A stretch of 64,000 nt of DNA from Sycobia sp. Sy_11. Taxonomy: Eukaryota; Arthropoda; Insecta; Hymenoptera; Epichrysomallidae. The position numbers and the translations under genes were made by a program. The notes below the pieces were generated by a model. It searched no databases and had not been told where the DNA came from. It worked only from the letters and a program-made list of their open reading frames with translations. The DNA is taken from assembly GCA_018907035.1 (NCBI GenBank), contig JACCIC010000301.1, positions 124,001-188,000 of the forward strand, written 5' to 3'. The first letter of the stretch is position 1. Each line of letters opens with the position of its first letter. Positions 21,916 to 32,046 of this stretch are shown here, piece after piece.

Positions 21916-22967
21916 TTATCGTTCTTGTGTGACTAGCTTCGTCTTCTGTTCTGTTAATGCTATCCTGAACGCGGCGCGCGAATACGAGCCAGGTAAGTGT
22001 CCCCTGTCTCGGATATTATCCCCAGTGCACAGGAAACACGCCCCACGACTCTTGCAGTCCCTGAGGGAATGACCCTCGAGACGGCATCGCCAGCAGCAGC
22101 TTTGTCTGTCCAGTCCTTTACAGTCTTTCCGTACATGACCGAATTCCGTACATGATCGAGGCATCTATAGCATCGCGAGACGCGTATCCTTGCTCTAATT
22201 CTTGATATAACCCTCTCGATTTTAATTGCTCTTTCCTTAAGAGGTCGGTAGCCTCTTTTACGTCAAAATCGCAGACCACCATTCTCTGTCCTCGACTGTT
22301 AACGTCGAAAACATGCGACCGACGGTCTGCAGTCCGTCCCGATTCCCGATTTAGCGCCTTCGCGATGTCCTCGTCGATCGTGACACAGTCCAAGTCTAGG
22401 AATTCCAGTGTCAACCTGAAAGTCAAATCTTTTACGCATCCAGTCTCTCCGACAGCGTCTTGAAGAATCTGTCGGAAGTCCGTCGCGTTATTCAGTCTGG
22501 ACAGCTATAAAAGTACCGCGCCGTCTTTTGTATTTCTTATTGTTCTGACTTGAGTATTACTCTTGTCAGGGTCCACCTTTTGCGGTATTGTTCGTACCAC
22601 GTCTACGTACATCTGATCTTCAGCCGGCTTGATCATGATCGCTCCTCCCCTGCCTTTGAGGTTAGGGCGATCAGACCCGGGATATTGGAGTCTCGCTTTT
22701 GTCTGCACTTTTGTCGGTTTGTTGTCCTTCTCGGTCGTTTTGGGTTTTTTTATGTTTTGAGACCACCGTCACCCATGTTTCGGTCTCAGCCGTCCGCTGT
22801 TGTGCGGCCGCTTGCTGCGGAGTAGTGGTCTGACGGTCTCTTTTCCGTTTTTGAGGAGTTGCCTCCTCACATTCACTCCGTCCTTTATCTTTTTGTTTTT
22901 GTCGGAGCAGTCTCATTCTCTTGAGTTCATACTGTCCGATTTCCACTGCTTCATTGATGTCACTCAT
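21916..22967 (-). pseudogene. R1-like ORF1 (gag-like) pseudogene
   Basis: ORF1 probably starts at the ATG at 22965-22967. A basic, Gln/Thr-rich N-terminal frame (22671-22967) is followed by shifted frames at 22505-22708, 22118-22426 and 21916-22164. The last carries three Cys-rich knuckles of R1-type gag: CTEFGHVRKDC, CWRCRLEGHSLRDC and CFLCTGDNIRDRGH. At least three frameshifts break it. In working elements this protein binds element RNA. It overlaps the ORF2 start region, as is usual in this clade. Confidence 0.8.
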
Positions 22968-24010
22968 ACCCTTTTTTATTATTTGACTTACATTTTTTTG
23001 TATGCATGTCCTTTCTAATATTTTACTTAGGACTCTGCTTATTGTGTAAAATTGCTCCTACAATTTACACTCAGTAGCTTTCCAAGTTGTCGGCGATCAA
23101 GAAACATTGGCACTTTAATTCATACTGCTACCTGTAACATTTTCTGTCACACCAGGCAGGTAGCCTACTGATGTGTTAGGAGAGCCGGGAAGCTCCATTG
23201 ACTCTACCGAGTCGCTTGCAGGCGGCACTCGAAAGCCTGCTATAATTTTTTTATCATCTTTCATGAATATAATTAACTCGTGTTAAATGTTTTATATCTG
23301 TGATGGTCAGGAGGTTCACTTGTTGGAGATGACGGTTCAGCGTCCTTAATCTCCCCGCTACTGAAGCCCTCCTACATTCCTGTGGCCTCGGCTATTCCTC
23401 CCCCACGACTCGCAGCAGGGTCCCATCTGTACGCCACACGGCACTACTACGAGAAGCAGAATTTGACGTCTGACGACGTCTTACCTCTGTGTGGGGCAGC
23501 CACCCACGTTGGCTAGAATGGGTTCGAGCCCTCTACTTGTGGCGGCCCAGGAGTGCCAACTGGTTTTACAACTGTAGCCTCCAGAAGGGGAACGCACATA
23601 AGCATGAAGTGATTCCCTCGCAGCTAATCCCACCAATCAACAAGTAATCACTGCATCCGCAAGACCTTACCGTCGTCTTATCGTAGGGCCTCTCATTCAC
23701 TCATAACCCGCTTGGAAGTTACCCGTTTATAAGATCTTCATCTCCACCATTAGTGGGAAACTCGTTTATAGAGTTCCCGATATACTCCCCAGTCCGAGTA
23801 CGGCTATCTTACAGATATTTAGGTGTGTGAATGATGAGTGGGTGTGAAGACGGGCGAATACCACTATTTTCGCTCGAAGTTCTTGTCCACGGCCACTTAT
23901 TCGTCACCCCTAGAAGTGCTTATTTCGTGACTGACCGCGAGCGGTCGTTCCCCTATCCGCAACCCCGGGGACGTGTATGGTAGCTGAACTGAAGGCCCCA
24001 CAGCGCGTGG

Positions 24011-24250
24011 GTTATTACTACTATTATTACTATGTTTATTATTATTATTACAATTGTTATTATCATTACTAATTATAATTATTACTTTTACTATTATAAT
24101 GTAAAATATATATTTATAATCTATAATTATTATCGATTATTTAATATTTTGGTTGTTTTACCATATACTCAAGAGTATATATTTATAATCAATTATTATA
24201 ATTATAATAATTATTATTATTGTTATTATTATTATTATTAATTATTTGTT
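24011..24250. repeat. TTATTA-rich low-complexity tract
   Basis: Irregular TTA/ATT units at the 5' boundary of the LINE. It may be insertion-site or slippage-derived DNA. The stretch 24250-24510 is AT-rich with no gene, and an (AT)n run lies at about 24508-24532. Confidence 0.85.
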
Positions 24251-24532
24251 TATTATGATATTGCAAGGTATGTGTTTGTAATCTAGAATTAGTACTATTA
24301 ATCAATTTATAGTTACTTCCAATTAATACTACTACGTTGACGAATATTTACATCAAAATAATTTATTATTATTTTAGTTATCTATAATTATTAATATTGA
24401 TTTTATTGTTATTATACTCTACACGTATAATTATTTAATAACGTTTTATATATGTATATATAACATAAATAACCTTTTTAATTATTCTTCTCAGTTTTAT
24501 TTTGAAATATATATATATATATATATATATAT

Positions 24533-25189
24533 AGAAGTAAGACAAATTTCAGAAATTATAAGAGATGAACGGAGGCTGATTTGTCTTTATGAAATGTCCC
24601 CTTCCATCTCCCCACCACAACCGAATTTTCCGTGAAGAAAATTTCGGCAGCGTCGTGGCCCGGGTATAAATACGGGCCATCGAACACGCAAAAGCCAGAC
24701 TGCCAGCCGTATTCGATCCGCGCGTATCTTAACAGAGTTTTATAAGGAATATATCGATTATAATAAAAAGTAAGTTAGAAAAATCTCCTTTTGCATCATT
24801 TTTCCTTTAAATCCGCGAAGCACGCGCTCATCGTTAGGTCGGGAGACGCTAGACTTTGTAGGCCAGAAAATTACCGCTCGACCTTGCAGTCTCCGCTAAA
24901 GTTTAGCGCGGATAGCTAGTAAGGTGGACTGAGGCCGAGGAAGCTCGCGCCTCTACTACCTCCTAGAGGATCTCAGATTCGTCGCCGCTCCTAATATCCT
25001 ACCGGTCGTGTTGGAGCTGCCGCGAGTGTGGCCCTCTCGAACGGCGAAAGAACGCTAACGCGTCGCGAATAAAACAATCTCTCGATCCGCCGCGCGTATC
25101 CCTGACTTCACCGCTAAAGCGTGGCCAAAAAACTAGGGAGCAGCCAGCGGAAGTCAACCAGTAGAAGTCCGTCTTGGACGTTACATGTA

Positions 25190-25190
<1 letters not shown>
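24533..25190 (+). promoter_or_regulatory. LTR/promoter-like GC-rich tract
   Basis: A GC-rich island between two TA repeats. GGGTATAAATACGGG at about 24661-24675 is a strong TATA-box candidate, followed about 100 bp on by AATAAAAAG (24765-24771), a possible polyadenylation signal. This arrangement (TATA, start, short R, AATAAA) fits an LTR. No gag or pol follows, so it would be a solo or orphan LTR. A host promoter is possible but no gene lies downstream. Confidence 0.4.
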
Positions 25191-25192
<2 letters not shown>

Positions 25193-25247
<55 letters not shown>

Positions 25248-25270
25248 ATGTATGTGTGTGTGTGTGTGTA

Positions 25271-25352
<82 letters not shown>
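25193..25352. repeat. (TA)n(TG)n compound microsatellite
   Basis: About 35 bp of TA followed by about 120 bp of TG with TATG interruptions. All frames across it are artefacts. Confidence 0.95.
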
Positions 25353-25355
<3 letters not shown>

Positions 25356-25357
25356 AT

Positions 25358-26300
25358 TGTAACGGGGTGCTTATCTAATAAATGCCTGGTAAAGCAACCG
25401 TTAAAAGAGGTGTAAAGATTAAATTGTTTTTGTGCCCCAAACGAATTAAATTGTTTTAAAAACAATTTCGGTAGACCGTAGGTTCTTTACTATTATTTTT
25501 CCTCGGACTTACCTCTTACCCTGAAATATATTTATTTTCAGTCTAGATTAATAATAAATTATATTAATAGATAATTAATGATCCAGGGAAGCAAGGTTAA
25601 TTATAAGGTACAGGGAGGGATATTATTATATTTTCTATTACTAATAAAAAGAAACAGAAAATCTATTTAGTTAAATAGAAAAAGATATTTTAGATTTATT
25701 AAATTATATTAAATTATAATAAATAATATACTACCCATACCTAATATGCACCCGCGCTATGTTAACGCACGACCATGTTCACACAGGGTGTGAGAGAGAA
25801 AAATTTATAAGTATAACAGAGAGATAAAGAAACAAGAGATCCATCTTACGAGGAACTAGAGGAACTACTATTGAAAGCTGCGTTCGCGCTTGTTGCTCTT
25901 ATGATTACTATTTTAGGCTATTATTTCTCTATCTCTCTCACACCTTATTTCGCTAAACCAATTTCCTACGATAATTAGATATTTATACTAATTATGTTAT
26001 ATTGAATAAAATCAAATAACTAGGAACTATTATCGAACGAAACCTGATTAGATATACATTAATAAAATCTACCAACCTTATGATGCAACCCTGAAACTTT
26101 TCTACCCAACGTTGGTCAAGAAAATTTTATTTTTGAACTTAGTTCAATATGCTTTCTTTATAAAAAGAAAACAACCGACCGGTCGCACAGTCAATATATT
26201 TGGAAATCGACAGATTTCTACTGATCTACCTTCCCCAAGAAAATATTAAAAACTGGTTTTTCAGCTCATGTATCTCGAATTTTTCAAAAACTCTATTAAA
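25358..26300 (+). mobile_element. LTR-like start TGTAACGGGGTG and unassigned AT-rich DNA
   Basis: Starts like 12449 and also follows directly on a dinucleotide repeat. Positions 25740-25930 are GC-richer (CCCGCGCTATGTTAACGC, CACACAGGGTGTG) and promoter-like. No coding sequence and no matching 3' end could be identified, so only the start is called. Confidence 0.3.
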
Positions 26301-26303
26301 CTA

Positions 26304-27589
26304 TTAGGAGTGTAAATAAGTCTTTCCCGTTTTTTGTAAGAGATGGCGCCACCAATACTGTGCGAGTATTCAATGGTTACATATGTCATAATCAAAGCTT
26401 ATTCATATGTCAACAATTCCATTCTAACACATTAGTTAAAATTTTTTCGCATCATAAATTTTTGATATCGTGAAAATGTCGAAATTTGAGCCGAGTCGAC
26501 GTCATTTGCGGGAAGTTTCACTTTATTGGTTCAATTTGAAGAAATCTGCTGCCGAGACGCATCGATTGCTTCAGGAGGCTTATGGAGAAGGTTGTGTCGA
26601 TGATTCAAGTGTTCGCGGATGGTTTCGACGCTTCAAAAGCGGTGATTTCGACGTGGAAGATAAGGAGCGTTCCGGGCGGTCGCAAATCTTTGAAGATCGA
26701 GAATTGGCGACTTTGCTTGATGAAGATTCTTATCAAACGCAAGAAGAACTTGCTGAAGCATTGGGAGTTGACCGAACAACCATTTCCAAGCGTTTGAAAG
26801 CAACGGGTATGATCCAAAAGCAAGGAAATTGGGTGCCGTACGAACTGAAGCTGAGAGACGTCGAACGGCGTTTTTTCACTTGCGAACAGCTGCTTCAGCG
26901 ACATAAAAGAAAGGGTTTTCTGCATCGTATCGTGACTGGCGATGAAAAGTGGATACGTTACGATAATCCGAAGCGAAGAAAATCATGGGGACTACCCGGC
27001 CATGCATCATCATCGACGGCCAAGCCAAATATTCATGGCGCCAAGCTCATGCTCTGTATATGGTGGGACCAGCTAGGTGTGGTTTACTATGAGCTTCTGA
27101 AACCGAATGAAAGGATCACAGGCGAGGTTTATCGACGACAATTGATGCGTTTGAGCCGCGCACTGCGAGAAAAACGGCCACAATACTCCGACAGGCACGA
27201 CAAAGTTATTTTGCAATATGACAATGCTCGCCCACATGTTGCACCGCCGGTGAAAACATACTTAGAAACGCTCAAATGGGAAGTCCTACCCCACCCGCCG
27301 TATAGTCCAGACGGTGCTCCGTCTGATTACCATCTCTTCAGATCGATGACGCATGGCCTGGCTGACCAGCACTTCCATTCCTACGAGGAAGCCAAAAAAT
27401 CGGTGGATGACTGGATAGAGGCCAAAACGGTCGAATTTTTTCGCAACGGGATTCGTATGTTGCCAGAAAGATGGGAAAAAGTTGTAGCTAGCGATGGCCA
27501 ATACTTTCAATAATTCATTTGTAACCATTTTTTCACAATAAAGGCTCAAAATTTGAAAAAAAACGGGAAAGACTAATTCACATACCTGA
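26304..27589 (+). mobile_element. mariner-type transposon with open transposase
   Basis: TA duplications at 26302-26303 and 27590-27591 flank imperfect inverted repeats: the left begins TTAGGAGTGTAAATAAGTCT and the right, read inward on the minus strand, begins TCAGGTATGTGAATTAGTCT; both continue TTCCCG. The length is 1286 bp, normal for mariner, with a single transposase frame inside. Mismatches between the ends suggest some age, yet the coding frame is uninterrupted. Confidence 0.93.
26470..27513 (+). CDS. mariner transposase, uninterrupted
   Basis: 347 codons, the usual full length for mariner. Residues 1-110 form the paired helix-turn-helix DNA-binding region (FEPSRRHLREV, GWFRRFKSGDFDVEDKERSGR, QEELAEALGVDRTTISKRLK). 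The catalytic DDD triad is complete: Asp158 in TGDEKWI, Asp251 in QYDNARPH and Asp286 in APSDYHLF, with 34 residues between the last two (DD34D, mariner). Translation may start at Met3 (MSKFEPS), the usual mariner start. Two conserved linker motifs are altered: WVPHEL reads WVPYEL (121-126) and YSPDLAP reads YSPDGAP. These changes may weaken dimer assembly, so an open frame does not prove activity. It would cut and paste the element at TA sites. Confidence 0.95.
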   Translation: MKMSKFEPSRRHLREVSLYWFNLKKSAAETHRLLQEAYGEGCVDDSSVRGWFRRFKSGDFDVEDKERSGRSQIFEDRELATLLDEDSYQTQEELAEALGVDRTTISKRLKATGMIQKQGNWVPYELKLRDVERRFFTCEQLLQRHKRKGFLHRIVTGDEKWIRYDNPKRRKSWGLPGHASSSTAKPNIHGAKLMLCIWWDQLGVVYYELLKPNERITGEVYRRQLMRLSRALREKRPQYSDRHDKVILQYDNARPHVAPPVKTYLETLKWEVLPHPPYSPDGAPSDYHLFRSMTHGLADQHFHSYEEAKKSVDDWIEAKTVEFFRNGIRMLPERWEKVVASDGQYFQ

Positions 27590-28337
27590 TATATTATCTT
27601 AATAATTTATTCTCATTCTCTCTCTCTCTCTTTCTCTTTTTCCCTCCTCTTTTCATGATTAGTAGTAGTAATTAACATATATAGGGTAAAGTGACCTGTA
27701 CATGTTACACTATATAGAACATAAGAATCGATCATTAAATCAAATGGAAAAGTGAATTTTATATGCATCCCTCTAAATGACACCATGTATAGTTTACAGA
27801 AATATATATTCAAATCTAAAAAATAATAATAAATAAATAGTTTTAACGGGAACGCGTGGAATCGGTGAACATTTTTCTGGTATTTCTTCTGATAATATTA
27901 TGCTGTTTTTTTAATAATTAGTATTTTCATGAAAATGTTTTACAATATATACCGTAATCTGAATAAATGAAAATTTATCGATAAATAACTTTTAATATTT
28001 TAACAACATACGTTTGAAATAGCCAAAAATATAAATATATATGATTTATAGTTTATTATTAGGAATTATAAATAACAATTATATAGAAGAAGATATGAGT
28101 TATTTATTTGAACAGATTATATAATTTTCTTGTGAATGATGCTGATTTAAGAGTTCAATTTTAACCCTCAAAGAAATAGGAAAACACTGTTTTGTTAAAA
28201 GAACCCGAAAAATTGGGTTGATAGAAATCCAACTTGGACCATTGACAAACTTCAATTTGGCCAGTAAAGTCCGGTACTTAACGATACTAATAAATCCGAT
28301 ACCTTTCTCACTTGAGCCTAAATTACTATATATATAT
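27590..28337. other. AT-rich DNA with (TC)n run, no gene seen
   Basis: A (TC)n run lies at about 27614-27640. The rest is AT-rich with no recognisable coding sequence. Confidence 0.5.
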
Positions 28338-28560
28338 TGTGACAAGAGTCACAAGGCACCCTCGCCTACTTGTCCAGGAAAAAGACAATGCGCGTGCCAT
28401 CCCGTGGACAAGAAAACTTTAAGGCGCTCGCGCGCGCCGTCGCGCCTTGTGCTCGGCAAGGTCCCCCTCCTCCCTGTTCGTCCCGCACACGAACCAAGAG
28501 CAATGCATCAGATTGTTACGAATCAACATTGCTGAAGAAATTAGGAGTTTATTGAACTGA
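28338..28560 (+). mobile_element. LTR-like 5' segment starting TGTGACAAGAGTCAC
   Basis: TGTGACAAGAGTCACAAGG follows an ATATATAT run and opens a GC-rich tract (28338-28510) that fades into AT-rich DNA. The TGTGAC start is typical of insect Gypsy or Bel/Pao LTRs. It may be the 5' part of an LTR whose remainder was displaced by later insertions. The short frames in it are not convincing genes. Confidence 0.35.
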
Positions 28561-28671
28561 CTATTAACAACAATAGCAAAAGATTATTTTAAAATGTTAC
28601 TTTGTACATATATTATAAGTTCTCCTTCTTTATACACCACTGCATTAGTTTAACATAATAATGGATAATAG

Positions 28672-28850
28672 CGATAATTAGAAATACTAGACGTAAATTA
28701 GTTAATAAGAATAAATAACAAACATAAATTATGGATATTTAGAAATAAGAGACATAAATAAGTTAATGAGAATAAATAAATAGCATAAATTAGGGATAAT
28801 TAGAAATAACAGACGTAAATTAGTTAATTAGTTTAAGAAATAAAAAACAA
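28672..28850 (+). repeat. 61-bp minisatellite, left part
   Basis: Three units begin GATAATTAGAAATA (or GATATTTAGAAATA) and continue to ACGTAAATTAGTTAATAAG or close variants; the first two are 61 bp long. The third unit runs into Penelope sequence. Related units resume at 31420 beyond the element, so the array was there before the insertion. Confidence 0.75.
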
Positions 28851-28940
28851 TTTCAAAGCTATCAAATTAACAATGCAAACAATAAAAATTGGTTTAGGAA
28901 TCTAACTGACAAGGAGATACCAAATGAAGTAATAAACATC

Positions 28941-30842
28941 ATGTCTAAAGGTGCCAAACATGGAATATTATATTGTAAAAATAATCTCCCGATCAAAGAA
29001 ATCATCGCGGAGGTTGAAAGTAATCTTTTTGGTTTAAATGATGAAGTAAAAAAGGAATGTAGGGCATCTTTAGTTAATGTCATTAGTAATTTTAAAAGAG
29101 AAAATAAATTTGATAATTTTTTAAATAGTAATTTTATACATGATTTAATTACCGCGAATAATTTTTTGAAAAATAACCCTAATATAATCTTCCAAAAGGC
29201 CGACAAAGGTAATGTAACTGTAGCTTCCAATAAAATTGATTACATAAATTGTATAAATAATATATTAAATGATGATAGTACTTATTTGAAGATTGGTAAT
29301 CCACATATCATTAAGCTGCAAAATAATTTGAAAGAGTTATTAAATAATTGGAAAAGAAATGAATATATAAATTATACTACATATAAGTATTTAAAATGTG
29401 AAAATGGAACTGTAGCAAAATGTTATGGGCTTCCCAAGATTCATAAACAAAATCTGACATTTAGAATAATAATATCTTTCATAGGTAACCCAACTTATAA
29501 TATTGCTAGATTTTTGTCTAATATATTGGTTAAGATAGTTGGAAGAACTAGTTCTTACATTAAGGATAGTTGGTGTTTTTACAATGAAATGAAAGATATT
29601 GTTATTCCGAAAAACTACAAGATGATTTCATTGGATGTAGTATCTTTGTTTACAAATGCACCTTTAGAGTTCTTAAATGATATTATACAGGAAAAGTGGA
29701 ATGAAATTAATTTGCATACAAAATTGACAATGAATGAATTTATTAAAGCAATTAATTTGGTTTTTAATAACACAATTTTTTCATTTTATAATAAATTTTA
29801 TGAACAAAGATACGGATGTCCAATGGGGTCGCCTTTGTCACCGGTTATAGCTAATTTAGTTATGGAAAAGTTGGAAAGTATAGCCTTGTTAAAATTGCTT
29901 TTTGAACCAATGATATTTAAGAGATATGTTGATGATATCTTTACAATTGTTCCGGAAGTTTTTGTGGATGAAATGGTGGATGTTTTCAATTCTGTACATG
30001 ACAGAATTAAATTTACAAGGGAGGTTGAAGTTAATAGTCAATTAAGTTTTCTGGATATTAATGTAATTAGATGTAGTAATAATAAGGTAAAATTTAATTG
30101 GTACAGAAAGCCTACTTGGTCAGGTAGGTTTTTAGATTTTAATTCACACCACCAATTCGGAAACAAAATTGGAGCATTGATAGGTGTCATTGACAGAGCA
30201 ATTAAATTGTCACATAAAGATTTTAGACAAAATAATTTACAGATAGTACGAGAGACTTTCATTAATAATGGCTATCCAATTCAATTTATTAATAGATTAA
30301 TTGCTGAGAGATTGTTTGACATTTATAATACCGAAAATAGACATAGTGCAGGAATTGATGCTAACGGAGGCAAAATTATTGTCTTACCATATGTTCGAGG
30401 ATTATCTGAAAGAATAAAAAGAAATTTTCGGAAATATAACATTCAAATTTTCTTTAAAAATAGCAATAATTTGAGTAGATTGTTTAATAATTGCAAAGAT
30501 AAGGATGATTTATGCTTAAAATCAGGAGTTGTTTACAAGATTAATGGCATGGATTGTGATAAATACTATATTGGACAAACAGCTAGATATTTAAAAAAGA
30601 GAATTTATGAGCATAAATATAGTTTACGTAGCTCACATATTACTACTGGTTTAAAAGAGCATTGTTTAAAGTTTTTACATTCTTTTGATTTTGTGAATGT
30701 GGATATTTTGGAACATGGTATTAATAATAAGTATAAACGGGAGAGTTTTGAAAGTATTCACATTTCCAGGAATCGAAATAACGTGAATTTAATGTTAGAG
30801 TCTGGTAGATTGGACAGTGTTTATCATTCCTTATTAAATTGA
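28941..30842 (+). CDS. Penelope-like reverse transcriptase with GIY-YIG endonuclease
   Basis: 633 open codons; the frame is also open upstream of the ATG (to about 28875, with NWFRNLTDKEIPNEVI), so this Met is internal and the N-terminus is lost by truncation. Motifs in order: QKADKGNVTV (residues 85-94, the PLE-specific DKG), CYGLPKIHKQ (161-170), MISLDVVSLFTNAP (228-241, catalytic Asp232), YGCPMGSPLSPVIANL (291-306), FKRYVDDIF (326-334, catalytic Asp pair), FLDINVI, YRKPTWSGRFLDFNS (388-402). The GIY-YIG nuclease spans about 528-610 (VVYKI, then YYIGQTARY, then KRESFESI with the likely catalytic Glu601). Relative to copies B and C it has Gly for the first Cys of NCMDC and GQTA for GQTG, which may harm the nuclease. 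In the family this protein nicks the target and copies element RNA. Confidence 0.92.
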   Translation: MSKGAKHGILYCKNNLPIKEIIAEVESNLFGLNDEVKKECRASLVNVISNFKRENKFDNFLNSNFIHDLITANNFLKNNPNIIFQKADKGNVTVASNKIDYINCINNILNDDSTYLKIGNPHIIKLQNNLKELLNNWKRNEYINYTTYKYLKCENGTVAKCYGLPKIHKQNLTFRIIISFIGNPTYNIARFLSNILVKIVGRTSSYIKDSWCFYNEMKDIVIPKNYKMISLDVVSLFTNAPLEFLNDIIQEKWNEINLHTKLTMNEFIKAINLVFNNTIFSFYNKFYEQRYGCPMGSPLSPVIANLVMEKLESIALLKLLFEPMIFKRYVDDIFTIVPEVFVDEMVDVFNSVHDRIKFTREVEVNSQLSFLDINVIRCSNNKVKFNWYRKPTWSGRFLDFNSHHQFGNKIGALIGVIDRAIKLSHKDFRQNNLQIVRETFINNGYPIQFINRLIAERLFDIYNTENRHSAGIDANGGKIIVLPYVRGLSERIKRNFRKYNIQIFFKNSNNLSRLFNNCKDKDDLCLKSGVVYKINGMDCDKYYIGQTARYLKKRIYEHKYSLRSSHITTGLKEHCLKFLHSFDFVNVDILEHGINNKYKRESFESIHISRNRNNVNLMLESGRLDSVYHSLLN

Positions 30843-30937
30843 TTGGTTTTGGACAATATCTGTAGAGGGGGAATTTATATTTAATTTACTAAATTTGGTG
30901 GTGGGGATGAGTATATATAGATTAGAATATAAGGTTT

Positions 30938-30989
30938 AGATTAGTCCCTGATGAGGAGCCGTAGCGAGCTCGAAACGTTGGACAAGTCT
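30938..30989 (+). ncRNA. Hammerhead ribozyme motif in PLE terminus (copy A)
   Basis: The core CTGATGAG (30948-30955) and CGAAAC (30971-30976) flank stem II, GAGC (30956-30959) with GCTC (30968-30971). Stem I pairs GTCC (30944-30947) with GGAC (30980-30983), and beyond a small internal loop AGA (30938-30940) with TCT (30987-30989). Stem III is reduced to the self-complementary ACGT (30975-30978), too short to close within one molecule but able to pair between two. The expected cleavage position is after 30979. Short-stem-III type I hammerheads in Penelope terminal repeats are established; activity of this one is inferred. Confidence 0.85.
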
Positions 30990-31119
30990 TCAATTAGGTA
31001 AGGGTGTTGGGGACAGTCAGACTGCACTTTACTAACAAAGAATTTTTTCAGCTAATATTTTATTTTCAGATTAGTCTACGGGGGTGACTGTAAACAAGGA
31101 CAGTCTGACTGTCATTATA

Positions 31120-31270
31120 ATTTTAATTTAATTTTTAATTTAATTTTTATTTTTTATTTTTATTTTATTTTTATTTTTTTTTATTTTTTATTATTTTTTA
31201 TTTTATTTTTATTTTTTTATTTTATTTTTATTTTTTTATTTTTATTTTTATTTTTTATTTTTATTTTTAT

Positions 31271-31303
<33 letters not shown>

Positions 31304-31312
31304 TTGGATTGA
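31120..31312. repeat. T-rich (TTTTTA)n-like tract in PLE 3' end
   Basis: Irregular runs of T separated by single A. The length varies among copies (compare 54285-54425 complement and 57245-57400), as expected of slippage. Confidence 0.85.
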
Positions 31313-31419
31313 ATTGATTGGACTATAAGACCAATAAAAAAATATTTATTAATTAATAAGAATAAATTAAAGGAATAAATTCGAGATATAGTAATAGATA
31401 AGAGAGATAATTAGAAATA

Positions 31420-31510
31420 ATAGGCATAAATTAGATAATAAGAATAAATAAATAATAAGTATAAATTAGAAATAATTAGAATAAATAATAGAAATTAATT
31501 AATAAAATAA
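31420..31510 (+). repeat. 61-bp minisatellite, right part
   Basis: GATAATTAGAAATAATAGGC and a following partial unit resemble those at 28672-28850. The DNA between 31354 and 31420 carries looser versions of the same words. From 31511 to 31880 the DNA is AT-rich with nothing recognised. Confidence 0.6.
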
Positions 31511-32046
31511 CTGATGAATGTGAATGGAGTTAATGATAATAGATTGCACTAACATTTGAGAGTTATGATCAATGATAAAGTTAATTTGTAGTATTTTTTT
31601 TTTGGTTAATAATAATTGTAAATTTTACTATTTATATTTAGGACTTAAGAATTATTGCCACATTCTATGAAAATCAAATAAAAAAAAATTTTAAGTAGAT
31701 GTGAAAAATAAATAATATTAAAGATTTATATTACTTAATCGAAACTTTTATATTAAATAATTGAAAGAATTTATAGTTTAAATTATAATTTTTTTATTGG
31801 CAATCTAACCAGAAATTTTGTTTTAAATCTGTAAATCACTAAAGAAAAAAAATATTCGACGTTAATTTAAAATTAATATGCGCAAATTCGTCAAACCGAT
31901 TCTTTGTAAGCGCGTATTCGGCACGTCACGACCGCGGTCGGCCGTCGTCGGCAGCCACCGAACTTCCTCCCCCCCTTTTCCCTCCTTCTTCCATGCGAGC
32001 AGCGAGACGGGGCATTGCGTCGCTGGCCGCCTAACCGAGAGGTGAG

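Larger units (their letters stand above)
19450..24010 (-). mobile_element. R1-clade non-LTR retrotransposon (LINE)
   Basis: The order on the minus strand is 5' UTR (about 22968-24010), ORF1 with gag-type zinc knuckles, and ORF2 with a remnant AP endonuclease, RT and C-terminal domain, ending near 19640 with a short 3' UTR to about 19450. The ORF1 zinc knuckles, PNKAPDPDGIPSEV and YADD motifs fit the R1 clade. It is not in 28S rDNA here: its 3' end abuts Gypsy integrase sequence and its 5' end abuts a TTATTA-rich tract. Both ORFs are broken and most of the endonuclease is deleted. Confidence 0.85.
28851..31353 (+). mobile_element. Penelope-like element copy A
   Basis: A 5'-truncated but otherwise well-preserved Penelope-like retroelement: an open RT-endonuclease frame, a downstream hammerhead-type motif (30938-30989), the block GACAGTCAGACTGCACTTTA, then TTCAGATTAGTCTACGGGGG, a long T/A-run tract (31120-31310) and the terminus ACCAATAAAAAAATATTTATTAATT. 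There is no 5' terminal repeat; sequence starts straight after minisatellite DNA. It closely resembles copies B and C at 54-57 kb, suggesting fairly recent family activity. Confidence 0.9.

Noticed and set aside
22550..23018. Plus-strand frames opposite LINE ORF1
   Set aside because: Shadow frames; the zinc knuckles and element order place coding on the minus strand.
25121..25465. Open frames over the TA/TG repeat
   Set aside because: Microsatellite translation; no coding features outside the repeat.
28672..28850. CRISPR-like regular repeats
   Set aside because: Contiguous tandem units without spacers, in a eukaryotic setting; it is a minisatellite.
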